Assembly: GCA_013373625.1 (NCBI GenBank)
Contig: JABXHM010000062.1
Coordinates: 27,977 to 91,976 of the forward strand
Direction: 5' to 3'
Source of the DNA: Alteromonadaceae bacterium
GTDB lineage: Bacteria > Pseudomonadota > Gammaproteobacteria > Enterobacterales > Alteromonadaceae
Length of the DNA stretch: 64,000 bases
Shown here in pieces: positions 10,301-18,735 of the stretch (within the stretch, counting starts at the first letter, position 1; the number at the start of each line of letters is the position of its first letter). The notes under the pieces are model-generated. The model was given only the letters and a program-made list of their open reading frames with translations, was not told the origin of the DNA and ran no database searches. A program made the position numbers and the translations under genes.

Positions 10301-10505
10301 AAGATTGAACCGGTACCGAGGAAATGATATTGGGATCGGTAGGAATTCGCGATCCGGTAATATCGATAACTTCGACCGCTTGTAATTCTTCTTCCTGAGA
10401 CTCCTGTGCAATCGTATTGCCTGCGTAACTCAGTCCGAGTGCAGTTGCGATGCATAACGAAACGGCAGAGCGCTTTGCGTTATGTTGATGCTTGTGTGTA
10501 CCCAT
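7368..10505 (-). CDS. TonB-dependent outer-membrane receptor
   Basis: 1045 residues: signal peptide (about 1-34), a TonB-box-like EVIDITG at about 45-51, plug domain with the TLVLVNGRR motif, then a long 22-strand-type barrel ending in a C-terminal aromatic strand (FFMGVNFTL). Members of this size in Alteromonadaceae import oligosaccharides, peptides or other large nutrients. The ligand here is unknown. Upstream neighbours on the same strand are a TPR sulfotransferase and a dienelactone hydrolase; the convergent neighbour is GH5. No LacI-type operator was seen in its 230-bp leader. Confidence 0.93.
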   Translation of the reverse strand: MGTHKHQHNAKRSAVSLCIATALGLSYAGNTIAQESQEEELQAVEVIDITGSRIPTDPNIISSVPVQSLSAKDIAMSGELNLADIVNDIPALIGSVTSENSNTSATNDPGSNSLNLRGLGADRTLVLVNGRRHVAGFRGSQAVDVGSIPRALVERVEVTTGGASAVYGADAVTGVVNFILKDDFEGVQINATGAVPESSGGSSFALDTAFGKNFDGGKGNIVFTASLEQEEELLHGDRSWSRNNGLSSVVPTSPDDDTRILASDIRYWLTSNEGSIAPTFGGRSTTYVDINNNGIADCQESLAGRTGYLAGCWITNPDGTVSVNQDGPIYNSLLSSGGNGAKFNFDNDTLMPNTDKLILNLNGNYQITDELNGFFEAKYVRAETNYYAEYDSYYDTLFIQADNPFIPDQMQPVVAQTGGLLLTQDAIGWDDDETQYIRETHRFVGGLTWDYAYDHSLEFSVNYGRFTNTTNYSEQITDRVFAAMDVTTGPDGNPVCRSDLDPTAAYEIDYFVGGNGYADGAYSSDRYYTFTPGDGQCAPLNPFGLFAASQEAQDFITARMQDELFVDQTVVSLTGVGQFEFLDSVLDGSLGYATGIEYREETSDNQLDPLARGILPEGTPYTAGQQVSTVSPWLNFLTGIDNVRQYNTKGEYDVIDAFLEVRLPIFMDRAFAYEFTVDGAVRVSDYSTLGQTTTWKVGVSYSPVEDLNLRGTVSEAVRAPNITELFDPQLPITVDLDEDPCDPANINTGTTSRQANCVAGLQAAGVPVSDILDADGNYIWINPLSARFSGTSGGNTELDVETAETVTFGAVFRPSFIEGLTLTADYWNVEIEDAISAVNASDILDGCYDSPNYPALGFCSQFGRRADGGLNDLTTGEINFARVEAEGIDFSANYMFTVGENDFGIKVVGTRQKSLNRYFNPTDPADNDVGLEEIQSPKTAGNVQFSWTHGDLNMAIQTTYQSRQAYGEVESSLGLGDANKIYGDASGFFGSTVIHDYNVNYQVDDNLAVFGGVNNITNEKPFATQEAWPTGPRGRTFFMGVNFTL

Positions 10506-10657
10506 GGTGGTTTCCTCAACAACTTATTTTATTATGCTTTTTATATGAATAAGCAAATGACACAGCATACTTTATGCCAGTGTGAACAATTCCGCTGAGG
10601 GCGCAATATACGCGCAGTGGCAAGACCAGTTGTCTCAAGATTGCTTATTTATAGAGC

Positions 10658-10690
10658 AACGCTTTGCACTGCAATAGTGCGCAAAGTGTT
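10658..10690. repeat. Hairpin between sulfotransferase and TonB receptor
   Basis: Arms AACGCTTTGCACT and AGTGCGCAAAGTGTT pair with a 2-base bulge around GCAAT. It has no T-run. It may be a transcript-processing structure or a weak terminator for the sulfotransferase gene. Confidence 0.35.
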
Positions 10691-10738
10691 ATTGCATGGC
10701 AGGATCGTTAACTATTTATAGAAAATGGTTTTAGAGAG

Positions 10739-12541
10739 TTACCCTGGCGAGCAGCTTTGCTCCAATACTGAGCGTGACAGGCTTTCTTGTAGTTCACTGA
10801 GATAAGGTGCTAGCGGTTCCCAGGCACCAAGTCCTTTAGTATTAATGGGCTGTCTTACCTGCTCGCTGCTCGCGGTATGAATAGCTCTGTCAGTGTTATG
10901 AAAGTTCAGACAATCTTGTTCGTAGTTTACGCCGACATGCTGCAATATTTGTGCGATGTGCTTCTGCGGCGAGTGAACCAGCGCTTCGTATTGCACGGTT
11001 AATACCTTGCCTGGTAATACCGTTGCCCAGTGGTCCATTAAGCTAATATAAGCATTATAGGTTGCGCCGATGTGCTTAAGGTTGTAGCTAAAATCTACGC
11101 CCGAATGAAAATATTGTTTATAAAGGCTCAGTCCGCAGTCCATGGGGTTACGCCTTACATCAATGATCACGGCGTGTGGCAGAATTTTGTGGATAAGCCC
11201 TATCAGCCTGAAATTAAAGGGTTGTTTGTCGGTAAAAAACTGGCAGTTGGTAGAGCGGAATAATGCGCCCTGGTCGATATACGCCTGACCAAAGTGCGAC
11301 AATGCTTCAGGCGTGAATTTACCAATAGCCTCTGACAGGCCAGCGTTATGGTGTTGCAGCGCATACTGGTGCGCATTGCTTTCAATACAGGGTAGAGTAG
11401 GCTGCTCTATGGTGCCTTCAATTTCGCTGTGACTGGCAAGCATTTGTTCAATGAGTGTAGAACCAGAGCGTGGCAGACCCACAATAAATATCGGTACACA
11501 AGCCTTATTAACGCGACTGGCCTGTGTTGAAAGCACTTCCTGAGTATAGGACTTCATGCGCACTGCAAATTCGTTTTGCATAAGCTCCGGTCGATAATGA
11601 GCAGAATCTGTAAGCTGGTTTGCGTTGTTGTACAGCGACATGGTTTGCGCCGGGGTGCTGGTGTTTTCACTCAGTTTTGCAAGGGCAAAAGCCGCGACAC
11701 TTTTTACCTGTTCAGGTACATTGGTCTGCAGTAGTGATTCGAGTTGCCGTTGATCATCGGCACTAAATACATAGTTTTTAAAGTCTGCCAGTGCCCACCA
11801 TGCCTCAGCGTTGTGAGGGTTCGCCTGCAAGCTCGACTGCAAATATTGAATGCTCTCGCTGCGTCGCCCCAAAATACGCAATGCCTGACCTCGCCTTAAA
11901 TCAAGCTGGCTCTGTTTTAGTTTATCATTACCACTGTAAGCGTTAGCTCGCTGACAACATTCGAGTAGCTCGTTATACTGGCCATACTTAAAGAACAGTC
12001 CAATAAGCGCCCATAAGGTATCAAAACACTCATCCAGTTCGGCTAACCCTTTTGCTGCAACGATGGACTTCGCAAAGTATCCGGCTTTTATATAACTGTC
12101 TGATAACAGTTTGCGCAGGGTTAAATTAGCCGGCATATGCACAACAGCCTGCTCCAGTATACTGATACTTTGCAGCGGCATATTATTGGCCAGAGCGATA
12201 CTCGCCAGGGTAAAACAGGCTTTAGGATGATGCGCTTGCTTGTTAAGCATCTGCCGGGCTATGTCGGCGGCAACATCAGACTGGTTTTGCTGCATACATT
12301 GCTGAATGCGCTGAAAGTCCTGTTGCAATGGATCGACGTTATCGGCGTGTTGAGCAACTTGGAGCGACTCCTTTTTATGCCCAACTTCGAACAAACATCT
12401 GCTGAATAGTAACCAGCCCTGATAAAATTTCGGATGTTGCTGTACGGTCTGATACAACAGCTTGATTGCGTCGGTAAGCTTGCCAGCCGCGATGAGTGTA
12501 TTAGCCTGTGTTAACAATGACTGAGTAAGATCTTGCGACAT
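10739..12541 (-). CDS. TPR-repeat sulfotransferase
   Basis: About 600 residues. The first ~340 are TPR-like helical pairs (for example around residues 110-150 and 240-260). The rest is a PAPS-type sulfotransferase domain with the 5'-phosphosulfate loop VGLPRSGSTL (near residue 359 counted from 12556) and a 3'-phosphate motif VRRNPMDCGLSLY. It may transfer sulfate to a glycan, lipid or peptide. Pairing with a TonB receptor recurs in Alteromonadales and sphingomonads as I recall, with unclear meaning. The ATG at 12541 is chosen over a TTG at 12556; neither has a strong ribosome site. Confidence 0.85.
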   Translation of the reverse strand: MSQDLTQSLLTQANTLIAAGKLTDAIKLLYQTVQQHPKFYQGWLLFSRCLFEVGHKKESLQVAQHADNVDPLQQDFQRIQQCMQQNQSDVAADIARQMLNKQAHHPKACFTLASIALANNMPLQSISILEQAVVHMPANLTLRKLLSDSYIKAGYFAKSIVAAKGLAELDECFDTLWALIGLFFKYGQYNELLECCQRANAYSGNDKLKQSQLDLRRGQALRILGRRSESIQYLQSSLQANPHNAEAWWALADFKNYVFSADDQRQLESLLQTNVPEQVKSVAAFALAKLSENTSTPAQTMSLYNNANQLTDSAHYRPELMQNEFAVRMKSYTQEVLSTQASRVNKACVPIFIVGLPRSGSTLIEQMLASHSEIEGTIEQPTLPCIESNAHQYALQHHNAGLSEAIGKFTPEALSHFGQAYIDQGALFRSTNCQFFTDKQPFNFRLIGLIHKILPHAVIIDVRRNPMDCGLSLYKQYFHSGVDFSYNLKHIGATYNAYISLMDHWATVLPGKVLTVQYEALVHSPQKHIAQILQHVGVNYEQDCLNFHNTDRAIHTASSEQVRQPINTKGLGAWEPLAPYLSELQESLSRSVLEQSCSPG

Positions 12542-12798
12542 AAGTTGGTTAACCAAGCAATGGAAGGTTATTTACTGAAAGAGCAAAAAAGGCTACCAGC
12601 TATTATTTCACTCTGCAACCAGGCCAGCAGCAAAGGAACATGGCAACGCAGATTGCGTTTCAAGCATGCAAACAGTCGCTGTGTGCCATCGGCTGACAAA
12701 AACCGGCTAAAGACTGCTAAAAAAGTGTTCCGCGAAGCTGAACGGGCCCTAATGATTCATGTTGCACAATCTTTGGCGCATATTCGTCAGTAACAACA

Positions 12799-13707
12799 TT
12801 AAGCCAAATGCTCATTGAAAAATTTCAGGGTACGTTGCCAGGCTAGCTCGGCCGCGTCCGGATCGTAGCGACCAGTGGAGTCATTATGAAAACCATGGTT
12901 GGCAGCGGGATACATGTGCATAACATAATCCACGTCATTGGCTTTAAGATCCGCTTCGTAGTCAGGCCAGCTTGCATTGACCCGCTGATCGAGTTCTGCC
13001 AACTGAATGAGCAGTGGCGCCCGAATATTCTTTCGTAGCGTTTTAGCGGCTGGCGTACCGTAAAAAGGCACACCGGCATTCACTATATCAGGCACGGCTG
13101 CGACCAGCATATTCACGATGTAGCCACCAAAACAAAATCCCACGGCGCCAAGTTTGCCATTGCCTGCCGGATGCGCCTTCAAAAAGGTTGCAGCAGCAAT
13201 AAAGTCCTGCTCAATGTTAGCCCTGTCCAGAGAGCGCTGCATTGTTCGACCTTCATCGTCGTTGCCGGGATAGCCACCAAGGGGGTGCAGTGCATCAGGT
13301 GCGAAGGCTATAAAGCCGGCTTTTGCGGCGCGTCGCGCCACATCTTTAATGTAGGGGTTTAACCCCCGGTTCTCGTGTACTACTAATATCAAAGGAGCCT
13401 TAGTAGTTAAATTACCTGGTGTAACTAAGTAGCCTTTGCCTTCGCCATGGCCTTTTTCAGAGGGAAAAATTTCGTAGCTGGCTGTGATGTCTGGATCATT
13501 AAAGGATACCTGTTCGGCCAGGGCGTAGTTTGGGAGTAAAGCAGAAGAGAGCACCGACATACTGAAGCCCAAGGCGGCCAAACTGCCCAGTTTGGCCAAA
13601 AACGTGCGCCTGTCTATGAGCCCATGGGCGTATTGATCATACCAGTCAAAGGCTTCTTGTGGGATGACGTGGGGTAATTCGTTTTTATTGTTCGCAGCCT
13701 GGCTCAT
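12799..13707 (-). CDS. Tat-exported dienelactone hydrolase family protein
   Basis: 302 residues. The N-terminal DRRTFLAKLG followed by a hydrophobic stretch to about 65 is a twin-arginine signal. The alpha/beta hydrolase core carries the dienelactone-hydrolase triad: C192 in GFCFGG, D240 and H271. Such enzymes hydrolyse lactones or carboxylic esters; the substrate is unknown. The start follows AGGTAAACCGCT. The sulfotransferase gene lies 250 bp downstream on the same strand, too far for certain cotranscription. Confidence 0.88.
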   Translation of the reverse strand: MSQAANNKNELPHVIPQEAFDWYDQYAHGLIDRRTFLAKLGSLAALGFSMSVLSSALLPNYALAEQVSFNDPDITASYEIFPSEKGHGEGKGYLVTPGNLTTKAPLILVVHENRGLNPYIKDVARRAAKAGFIAFAPDALHPLGGYPGNDDEGRTMQRSLDRANIEQDFIAAATFLKAHPAGNGKLGAVGFCFGGYIVNMLVAAVPDIVNAGVPFYGTPAAKTLRKNIRAPLLIQLAELDQRVNASWPDYEADLKANDVDYVMHMYPAANHGFHNDSTGRYDPDAAELAWQRTLKFFNEHLA

Positions 13708-14155
13708 AGCGGTTTACCTGTCGGTTACACAATTGATTAAATTTTGCTTTATACCAGTATGGGGCAAACACTCGCTGCGATCACAAAATATTTCGACATT
13801 CACGAAACGTGTGTTGGCGCTGGGGCCTGCGACACTGAATTTCCCCGGGGCGTTGAGGTCATCGCGGCCAGATTAGCAAAACAAAAACGACTATTGCGGC
13901 TTTCTGACTTCTTTTAATTGACTCATGTAGCGGCAACGCATGGAGATGTACATCAACAATCTGTTGCTATTGAAAACAATTATCGCCAAAAAGAAAATAG
14001 AATGTAACAAAATTACAGCTGTAACGTGAATTGCGCCATTAATTTGCTTTAAATGTAATTAAATTACGAAAAAAACTTTCAAAATAGAATTTATAGTGCA
14101 TAATATAACCATTGAAAGGCAAAACTGTTTATTTATTACATATTGAGGATTCATT
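13708..14155. other. Divergent intergenic region
   Basis: Separates the hydrolase (left) from a small exported protein (right) and must hold both promoters. The right half is very AT-rich. A perfect 12-bp palindrome TTACAGCTGTAA sits at 14013-14024, and TAATAT just before the right-hand gene may be its -10. No gene seen. Confidence 0.4.
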
Positions 14156-14623
14156 ATGAAACTTTCTACATTAGCGATTACTTTTACACTTGCTTTAACT
14201 TCAGCACAGACGTTTGCTCAAAAAGTTGTTTTTAAGCCAGCAATGGACAACCTTGAGACTAAAGCATGTTTGACAGCTGCTAACGACGGCTACTTTGCGG
14301 CACGTAAGTTAATTCGTAAAAGCGGTTTAGACTTTGCTACTTTTTCTGCGACCGTATCTTGTAACGGCGTTAGCCTTAAAAAATTCGCTAGTCAATACGT
14401 TGACAACACTGATACTGCTGCCTCGTCGTTTGCTTTAGTTGCAAAAGATGGCGATGTTGCAACCCAGGCTTGTTTGGCTGCGTTATCTATTGGTGAAACT
14501 GAAGCACTTGCGAAGTTCAACCTTAAAGGTGAAACAATCTTCTGTAACAGCAAGTCTATGTCGACCTTCGTACGTCGCTATAACACTCAAAACGTAGTGG
14601 TAAGAGAAAACTCAGCAGAGTAA
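14156..14623 (+). CDS. Small exported protein with duplicated Cys-rich unit (DUF3718-like?)
   Basis: 155 residues with a clean signal peptide ending near AQTFAQ (residue 22). The mature part contains two related units, each KAC or QAC followed about 30 residues later by CN, then S, F and Y/F positions (CNGVSLKKFASQY and CNSKSMSTFVRRY), giving four cysteines that could form two disulfides. The CNG motif recalls DUF3718, a family of unknown function; this is from memory. The start has a GAGG ribosome site. Probably periplasmic; no neighbour suggests a role. Confidence 0.75.
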   Translation: MKLSTLAITFTLALTSAQTFAQKVVFKPAMDNLETKACLTAANDGYFAARKLIRKSGLDFATFSATVSCNGVSLKKFASQYVDNTDTAASSFALVAKDGDVATQACLAALSIGETEALAKFNLKGETIFCNSKSMSTFVRRYNTQNVVVRENSAE

Positions 14624-14971
14624 TAATAAACTGCGGGTTTAATGGAAATAAAAGCTAATGGAAAGTGTGTCGGCCGCTGAGGCAGCGGCCGCCATAGCAC
14701 AACCACAAATTGGCTGTTTTGTCGGACGACAATGACGGCGAAACATAAACAACCAGCAACAACCTCGCACTGCCATAAGTAAGTACAACCTTATGAGCGT
14801 TTCTTCCCGCTCACATATGTTCACCGAATTCCGCAGTTTCCGGGCTACCGGCAATGAGGAACCAGCTGTTGCCATCATTAATCAATGTACGTTTTACCAA
14901 ATGTTTATTGGTTCATTGACCTCTCTGACTAATACGTGTTTGCTAATTAATGTAGTACAGGTCAGTAACGC
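14624..14971. other. Convergent intergenic region with GC-rich hairpin
   Basis: Holds a perfect 8-bp GC-rich stem GGCCGCTG-AGG-CAGCGGCC at 14672-14690 that stands out from AT-rich surroundings but has no T-run. It may be a terminator-like barrier between converging genes. No convincing coding sequence. Confidence 0.45.
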
Positions 14972-15754
14972 TTAAGTAAATTGTACTGTGAAGTACAACC
15001 AGTAATCGTCGTATTTGCTGTGAAAAGTCGGTGTTGAAGCGCCACTTATACCAATATCGTTACGACTGACTACCTGAATAAACAATCGAGTCGCTGCACT
15101 TTGATCTTCGCCGGTTATGGTGACTTCGCATTGTTTTTGTATACAGGTCACACTCACCAGTTCAAAGCCAGGGTCAGTATTTAATGAATAAATTAAATCA
15201 CTGAGTTGTTGTTTGGCCTGTTGACGCCACGCCAAATCCTGCTCAAGCGGAGAACTGGCAATAGGGTTATTAAGCAAAGCATTGTTTTTCGACACTTCTT
15301 CAAACATCCAGTCAGCCGAGTCACCTAATTTTTCGCGCATACTGTCTTTTAAGTCGCGGTTGTGGTTATCGAGCCAATACTCCATCTCTTCCTGCGCCAT
15401 CGGAAACTTTTCCATTGCTAATTTTCGTTCGACCTGAGCAAGAGTGGCTGCTACGTCGACAGGTTTTGATGCATCGGGAGTTTCTGAAGGCGTTGCTGGT
15501 GGCGTGAGACGGTCAGACGCTGGAGGCTGCGCTGCGTCAGCTGTAATCGACCTTGCCTCAGGTTCAGTTTGCGAGCTCATATCGCCAGCCCAGAAACTGG
15601 CTACAGTGTCAGGTTCACTGATTAGTTGTGCTGCCTCGGTTGTTGGCTTTATTGTGTTGATGTTGTGGTCTGTGGCGGGCATAAGGTATTGCCCGGCAAA
15701 AAAGCCAGCTACAAAGCCGAGCGTAGTCAGTAGTGCTGCAATTCCATATTTCAT
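14972..15754 (-). CDS. Membrane-anchored periplasmic protein, unknown function
   Basis: 260 residues. One N-terminal transmembrane helix (about 4-25, GlyxxxGly-rich) is followed by a low-complexity Pro/Ala/Thr/Glu linker to about residue 105, a helical segment, and a small C-terminal domain (about 195-260) with two cysteines in CIQKQC that could form a disulfide. An AGGA ribosome site precedes the ATG. The layout resembles proteins that span the periplasm and bind a partner, but I recognise no family. It lies upstream of nothing obvious on its strand. Confidence 0.65.
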   Translation of the reverse strand: MKYGIAALLTTLGFVAGFFAGQYLMPATDHNINTIKPTTEAAQLISEPDTVASFWAGDMSSQTEPEARSITADAAQPPASDRLTPPATPSETPDASKPVDVAATLAQVERKLAMEKFPMAQEEMEYWLDNHNRDLKDSMREKLGDSADWMFEEVSKNNALLNNPIASSPLEQDLAWRQQAKQQLSDLIYSLNTDPGFELVSVTCIQKQCEVTITGEDQSAATRLFIQVVSRNDIGISGASTPTFHSKYDDYWLYFTVQFT

Positions 15755-15910
15755 TATTGCGTCCTGCGGAAATTGTTCAAGTGTTTGCCTTAAAAGGTGT
15801 ATCTCATATCTGGCTATATTGCGATATTCGCCGTGTTGTTCGCATGCAGGTGCACGGTTATTTTTATCCTGGGCATAGTTCCCTAATATTTACCGTTTTA
15901 GTGATGGTCA

Positions 15911-16888
15911 TTACGATAAGTTAGGTAAATCTGCGTGGTAGGTAATAACCTTGTTACGGCCTAATTTTTTGGCTGCATAGAGAGCCTTATCAGCCTGGCT
16001 AATTAGTATATCGCAGTTTGTGCCCTCAGTGATGGTAGAGATTCCCACACTAGCGGTAACACGGATTTCGTTAGCCAACCGTAACTGCGCTATTTCGGCT
16101 CGAATTCTTTCTGCCAGTTCGAAGGATTTATCGGCGTCAGACTCCGGCAAGATAACTAAAAACTCTTCACCGCCGTAACGGCCTACTGTGTCAGAACCGC
16201 GAATATTATTGAAGATACATTGGGCTAACTCATGGAGCACGTCGTCGCCGATTTGATGACCATGGTTGTCATTCACTTGTTTAAAATGATCGATGTCTAT
16301 CATGAGAATTGAAAACATGCGGCGGTAGCGCTGAAACGAGGAATAGCATTGTTGGAGGCGCTCTATTATTGCATAGCGACTGGCAATGCCTGTTACTGCA
16401 TCGGTATTTGCTTGCATCTCTAGCTCAAGTGTACGCTGCTTTACTTTTTCTTCGAGGGTTTTATTCATTTGCTCCAATTCGCTGCGCACCGCTTCGAGTT
16501 GAGTGTTGCGCTCCTGTAGCATCTCGATACTGGGTATCTTGATAAACGTTGGCATCAATCGCCACAAAAATATTGCGGTAACGATGGAGATGATGCCAGT
16601 TAAAAGTTTGATAACCCCTTCGATAAAATAATAGCCGTGCCAAATATTTATAATGCCGATAAGGTGAGATGCCCCACAAAAAGCAATAAAACCGCCAAAT
16701 AATACCGCCAGCCAGGTAAATCCAATATCTTTGCGTTTATGCAGGAAGTAAAAAATAGCAAATGGGATCAGTGCATAGGCTATTACAGTCGAAATGTCGC
16801 CGGCGAGATGCAGAAACAATAGATCGCCACGCCATAACAGGCAATGGCCATGTGGCATTAGACTGCCATCAAATAGTCTGTCTAACAA
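15911..16888 (-). CDS. Diguanylate cyclase with ethylene-receptor-like membrane domain
   Basis: 325 residues. Residues about 20-120 form three transmembrane helices closely resembling the ethylene-binding domain of plant ETR1: the counterparts of D25, Y32, I35, P36, I62, C65 and H69 are D31, Y38, I41, P42, I68, C71 and H75. A coiled coil (125-160) leads to a GGDEF domain with GGEEF at 239-243 and the inhibitory RxxD site at 230-233. It should make cyclic-di-GMP under control of a copper- or small-ligand-binding sensor. The TTG start at 16888 is supported by GGAGG five bases upstream. Confidence 0.85.
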   Translation of the reverse strand: MLDRLFDGSLMPHGHCLLWRGDLLFLHLAGDISTVIAYALIPFAIFYFLHKRKDIGFTWLAVLFGGFIAFCGASHLIGIINIWHGYYFIEGVIKLLTGIISIVTAIFLWRLMPTFIKIPSIEMLQERNTQLEAVRSELEQMNKTLEEKVKQRTLELEMQANTDAVTGIASRYAIIERLQQCYSSFQRYRRMFSILMIDIDHFKQVNDNHGHQIGDDVLHELAQCIFNNIRGSDTVGRYGGEEFLVILPESDADKSFELAERIRAEIAQLRLANEIRVTASVGISTITEGTNCDILISQADKALYAAKKLGRNKVITYHADLPNLS

Positions 16889-17149
16889 ATCAACCTCCGT
16901 AATAGCGCATAGCGTATATAACTAGAGGAATACGCACCCCCGAACTCTATGAGTATAGGTCGGGTTTACTGTAACTGTTACTTTATATTAACGCTTAAAT
17001 ACAACTCCGGCCATTTGTAGTCCGATTTACAGCGCATCTTTTTATTTGGATGCTTGATCAGTATGGCGTTGCGTGGAGAAGTTCGCGTTCAGGAAAAATA
17101 ATCGGTAACCTAGCGACATTATTTATTTGCTGAGCTGTAAAGTACATTT

Positions 17150-18025
17150 GTGATCTGGATCTTATTCACTTTCATGGCGGTGCTGTTTCAAACATTTCGC
17201 AATGCCATACAAAGCAAGTTGAGCAGCACCGTGCCCACAGTAGGGGTCACCCTGTCCCGTTTTTTGTTTGCTCCGCCAATTGCCGCGATATACGTTACCG
17301 CAACATCCGTATCAGCAAACATCGGCGTGCCACATTTTAGCGCAACATTCTGGTGCTTTGTAATACTGGCAGCAACGCTTCAAATTGCGGCAACCTCGCT
17401 CATGGTTATCTTATTTAAGCAAAAGAATTTTGCCGTAGGTGCCGGATTGGCAAAAAGTGAAGCACTCGCTGCAGGTGCACTAGGTTTGCTGTTTTTCGGT
17501 AGTGAACTGAGCGCATTAGGTTGGCTTGGTATTGTGATCGGTGCATGTGCCGTATTTGTGTTGAGTGGTTGGCGACGGGGAGGAGATTTAACCGCTAAAA
17601 CTGTGCTTATCGGGCTCTGCTGTGGCACCTGTTTCGCGCTCACATCACTGTTTGTTCGAGAAGCCAGTCATGAGTTAGATACCCCGTTTATTCAAGCCGC
17701 CGGGTGGGTATTGTTTTGGGTATTAAGCCTGCAGACCATTGTTCTGGTAGCTTTTATTGGTAGTCGCCAACCTGATACATTTAAAAAGCTTGCGGCCCAG
17801 CCAGGTAAAGTACTGGCTGCAAGTATAACGAGTTGTTTAGGGTCGATCGGCTGGTTTACGGCGATGGCGCTACAGCATGTGGCGTATGTTAAAACCGTTG
17901 GCCAACTTGAAGTATTAACGACCATGCTTATTTCAGTAATATGGCTTAAACAGCCAGTTAAACAACACGAAGTAGCCGGCTTGTTGCTCATTGGCATTGC
18001 TGCGTTATTGGTTATCTGGACGTAG
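17150..18025 (+). CDS. EamA/DMT-family transporter
   Basis: 291 residues, ten hydrophobic helices in two repeated halves, typical of drug/metabolite exporters of the EamA fold. The family exports amino acids, nucleosides or metabolites; the substrate is not readable. Start GTG at 17150; ATG at 17174 is an alternative. It diverges from the ethylene-receptor-like cyclase. The DnaJ-like gene follows 70 bp later. Confidence 0.85.
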   Translation: MIWILFTFMAVLFQTFRNAIQSKLSSTVPTVGVTLSRFLFAPPIAAIYVTATSVSANIGVPHFSATFWCFVILAATLQIAATSLMVILFKQKNFAVGAGLAKSEALAAGALGLLFFGSELSALGWLGIVIGACAVFVLSGWRRGGDLTAKTVLIGLCCGTCFALTSLFVREASHELDTPFIQAAGWVLFWVLSLQTIVLVAFIGSRQPDTFKKLAAQPGKVLAASITSCLGSIGWFTAMALQHVAYVKTVGQLEVLTTMLISVIWLKQPVKQHEVAGLLLIGIAALLVIWT

Positions 18026-18096
18026 ACTGGCGTTTGTGTATATCGCGGTCTAGGCTTTTGAGTAGCGTGTTTAAGTCGCTTCAATAAGGAAATTTA

Positions 18097-18696
18097 TTGT
18101 CTTTGTATAACGACCCTGTGCTCACCGAAGCACTCCATACTTTGCAGGCCGAATTTAGCAACGGGATATCTGAGTATTCATTAATTAAACTGTTGCAGCA
18201 GCCCCCCTGGTACGTATTCGACAAGGTTGATTTAGCCGACCCGTTAGTCATGTTCCGCTGTCATTTTGTGTTGTTCAACGCGCTGTATCAACTGAGTGAT
18301 GAATGGCGCGAGCAGGGTATTGGAGAGTTGGATATTCATACATTGAAAATCACGATGTTGCCCGTCACGCGCCATGGTGCGGGATTAACGGAACATGATA
18401 GCCTGAAAGCGTATTATTTAAATTGGGATAACTTCACAACGACAACGAGCAGCGATGTCGACGCTTTATTGAACGATTTTTGGCAACGCATAACTAGCGT
18501 CAGTATTGTAGAGGGTGATGTTCAAAAGGCTCGCGGTGTCATGGGGTTTGGTGCTGACGACAATATATCTTTGCTGACGGTGAAAAAGCGTTACCGAAAG
18601 CTATTACAACGCCACCATCCTGACAAGGGCGGAAGTAATGCGGATGCCCAAAAAATCAGTCATGCCTACCGGGTGTTATGTAATACGCTTGGGTAA
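18097..18696 (+). CDS. DnaJ-related protein with C-terminal J domain
   Basis: 199 residues. An N-terminal region (about 1-130) matching the DnaJ-related type of marine gammaproteobacteria is followed by a C-terminal J domain with the HPD motif in RHHPDKGG, the DnaK-stimulating signature. No Gly/Phe or zinc-finger region, so it is a type III J protein. The start is TTG at 18097, supported by AAGGA about 6 bases upstream. It converges on the M16 peptidase gene. Confidence 0.82.
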   Translation: MSLYNDPVLTEALHTLQAEFSNGISEYSLIKLLQQPPWYVFDKVDLADPLVMFRCHFVLFNALYQLSDEWREQGIGELDIHTLKITMLPVTRHGAGLTEHDSLKAYYLNWDNFTTTTSSDVDALLNDFWQRITSVSIVEGDVQKARGVMGFGADDNISLLTVKKRYRKLLQRHHPDKGGSNADAQKISHAYRVLCNTLG

Positions 18697-18735
18697 AAAG
18701 CCTGCCCGGCATTTAGCGTCATGTTGATCTATCGA

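Noticed and set aside
12533..12793. 86-codon plus-strand ORF between sulfotransferase and hydrolase
   Set aside because: Starts inside the antisense of the sulfotransferase start region, lacks a ribosome site and shows no protein-like pattern.
14672..14690. GC-rich hairpin as an integron attC or attachment site
   Set aside because: Too short, no conserved R/L boxes, and no integrase or cassette array nearby.
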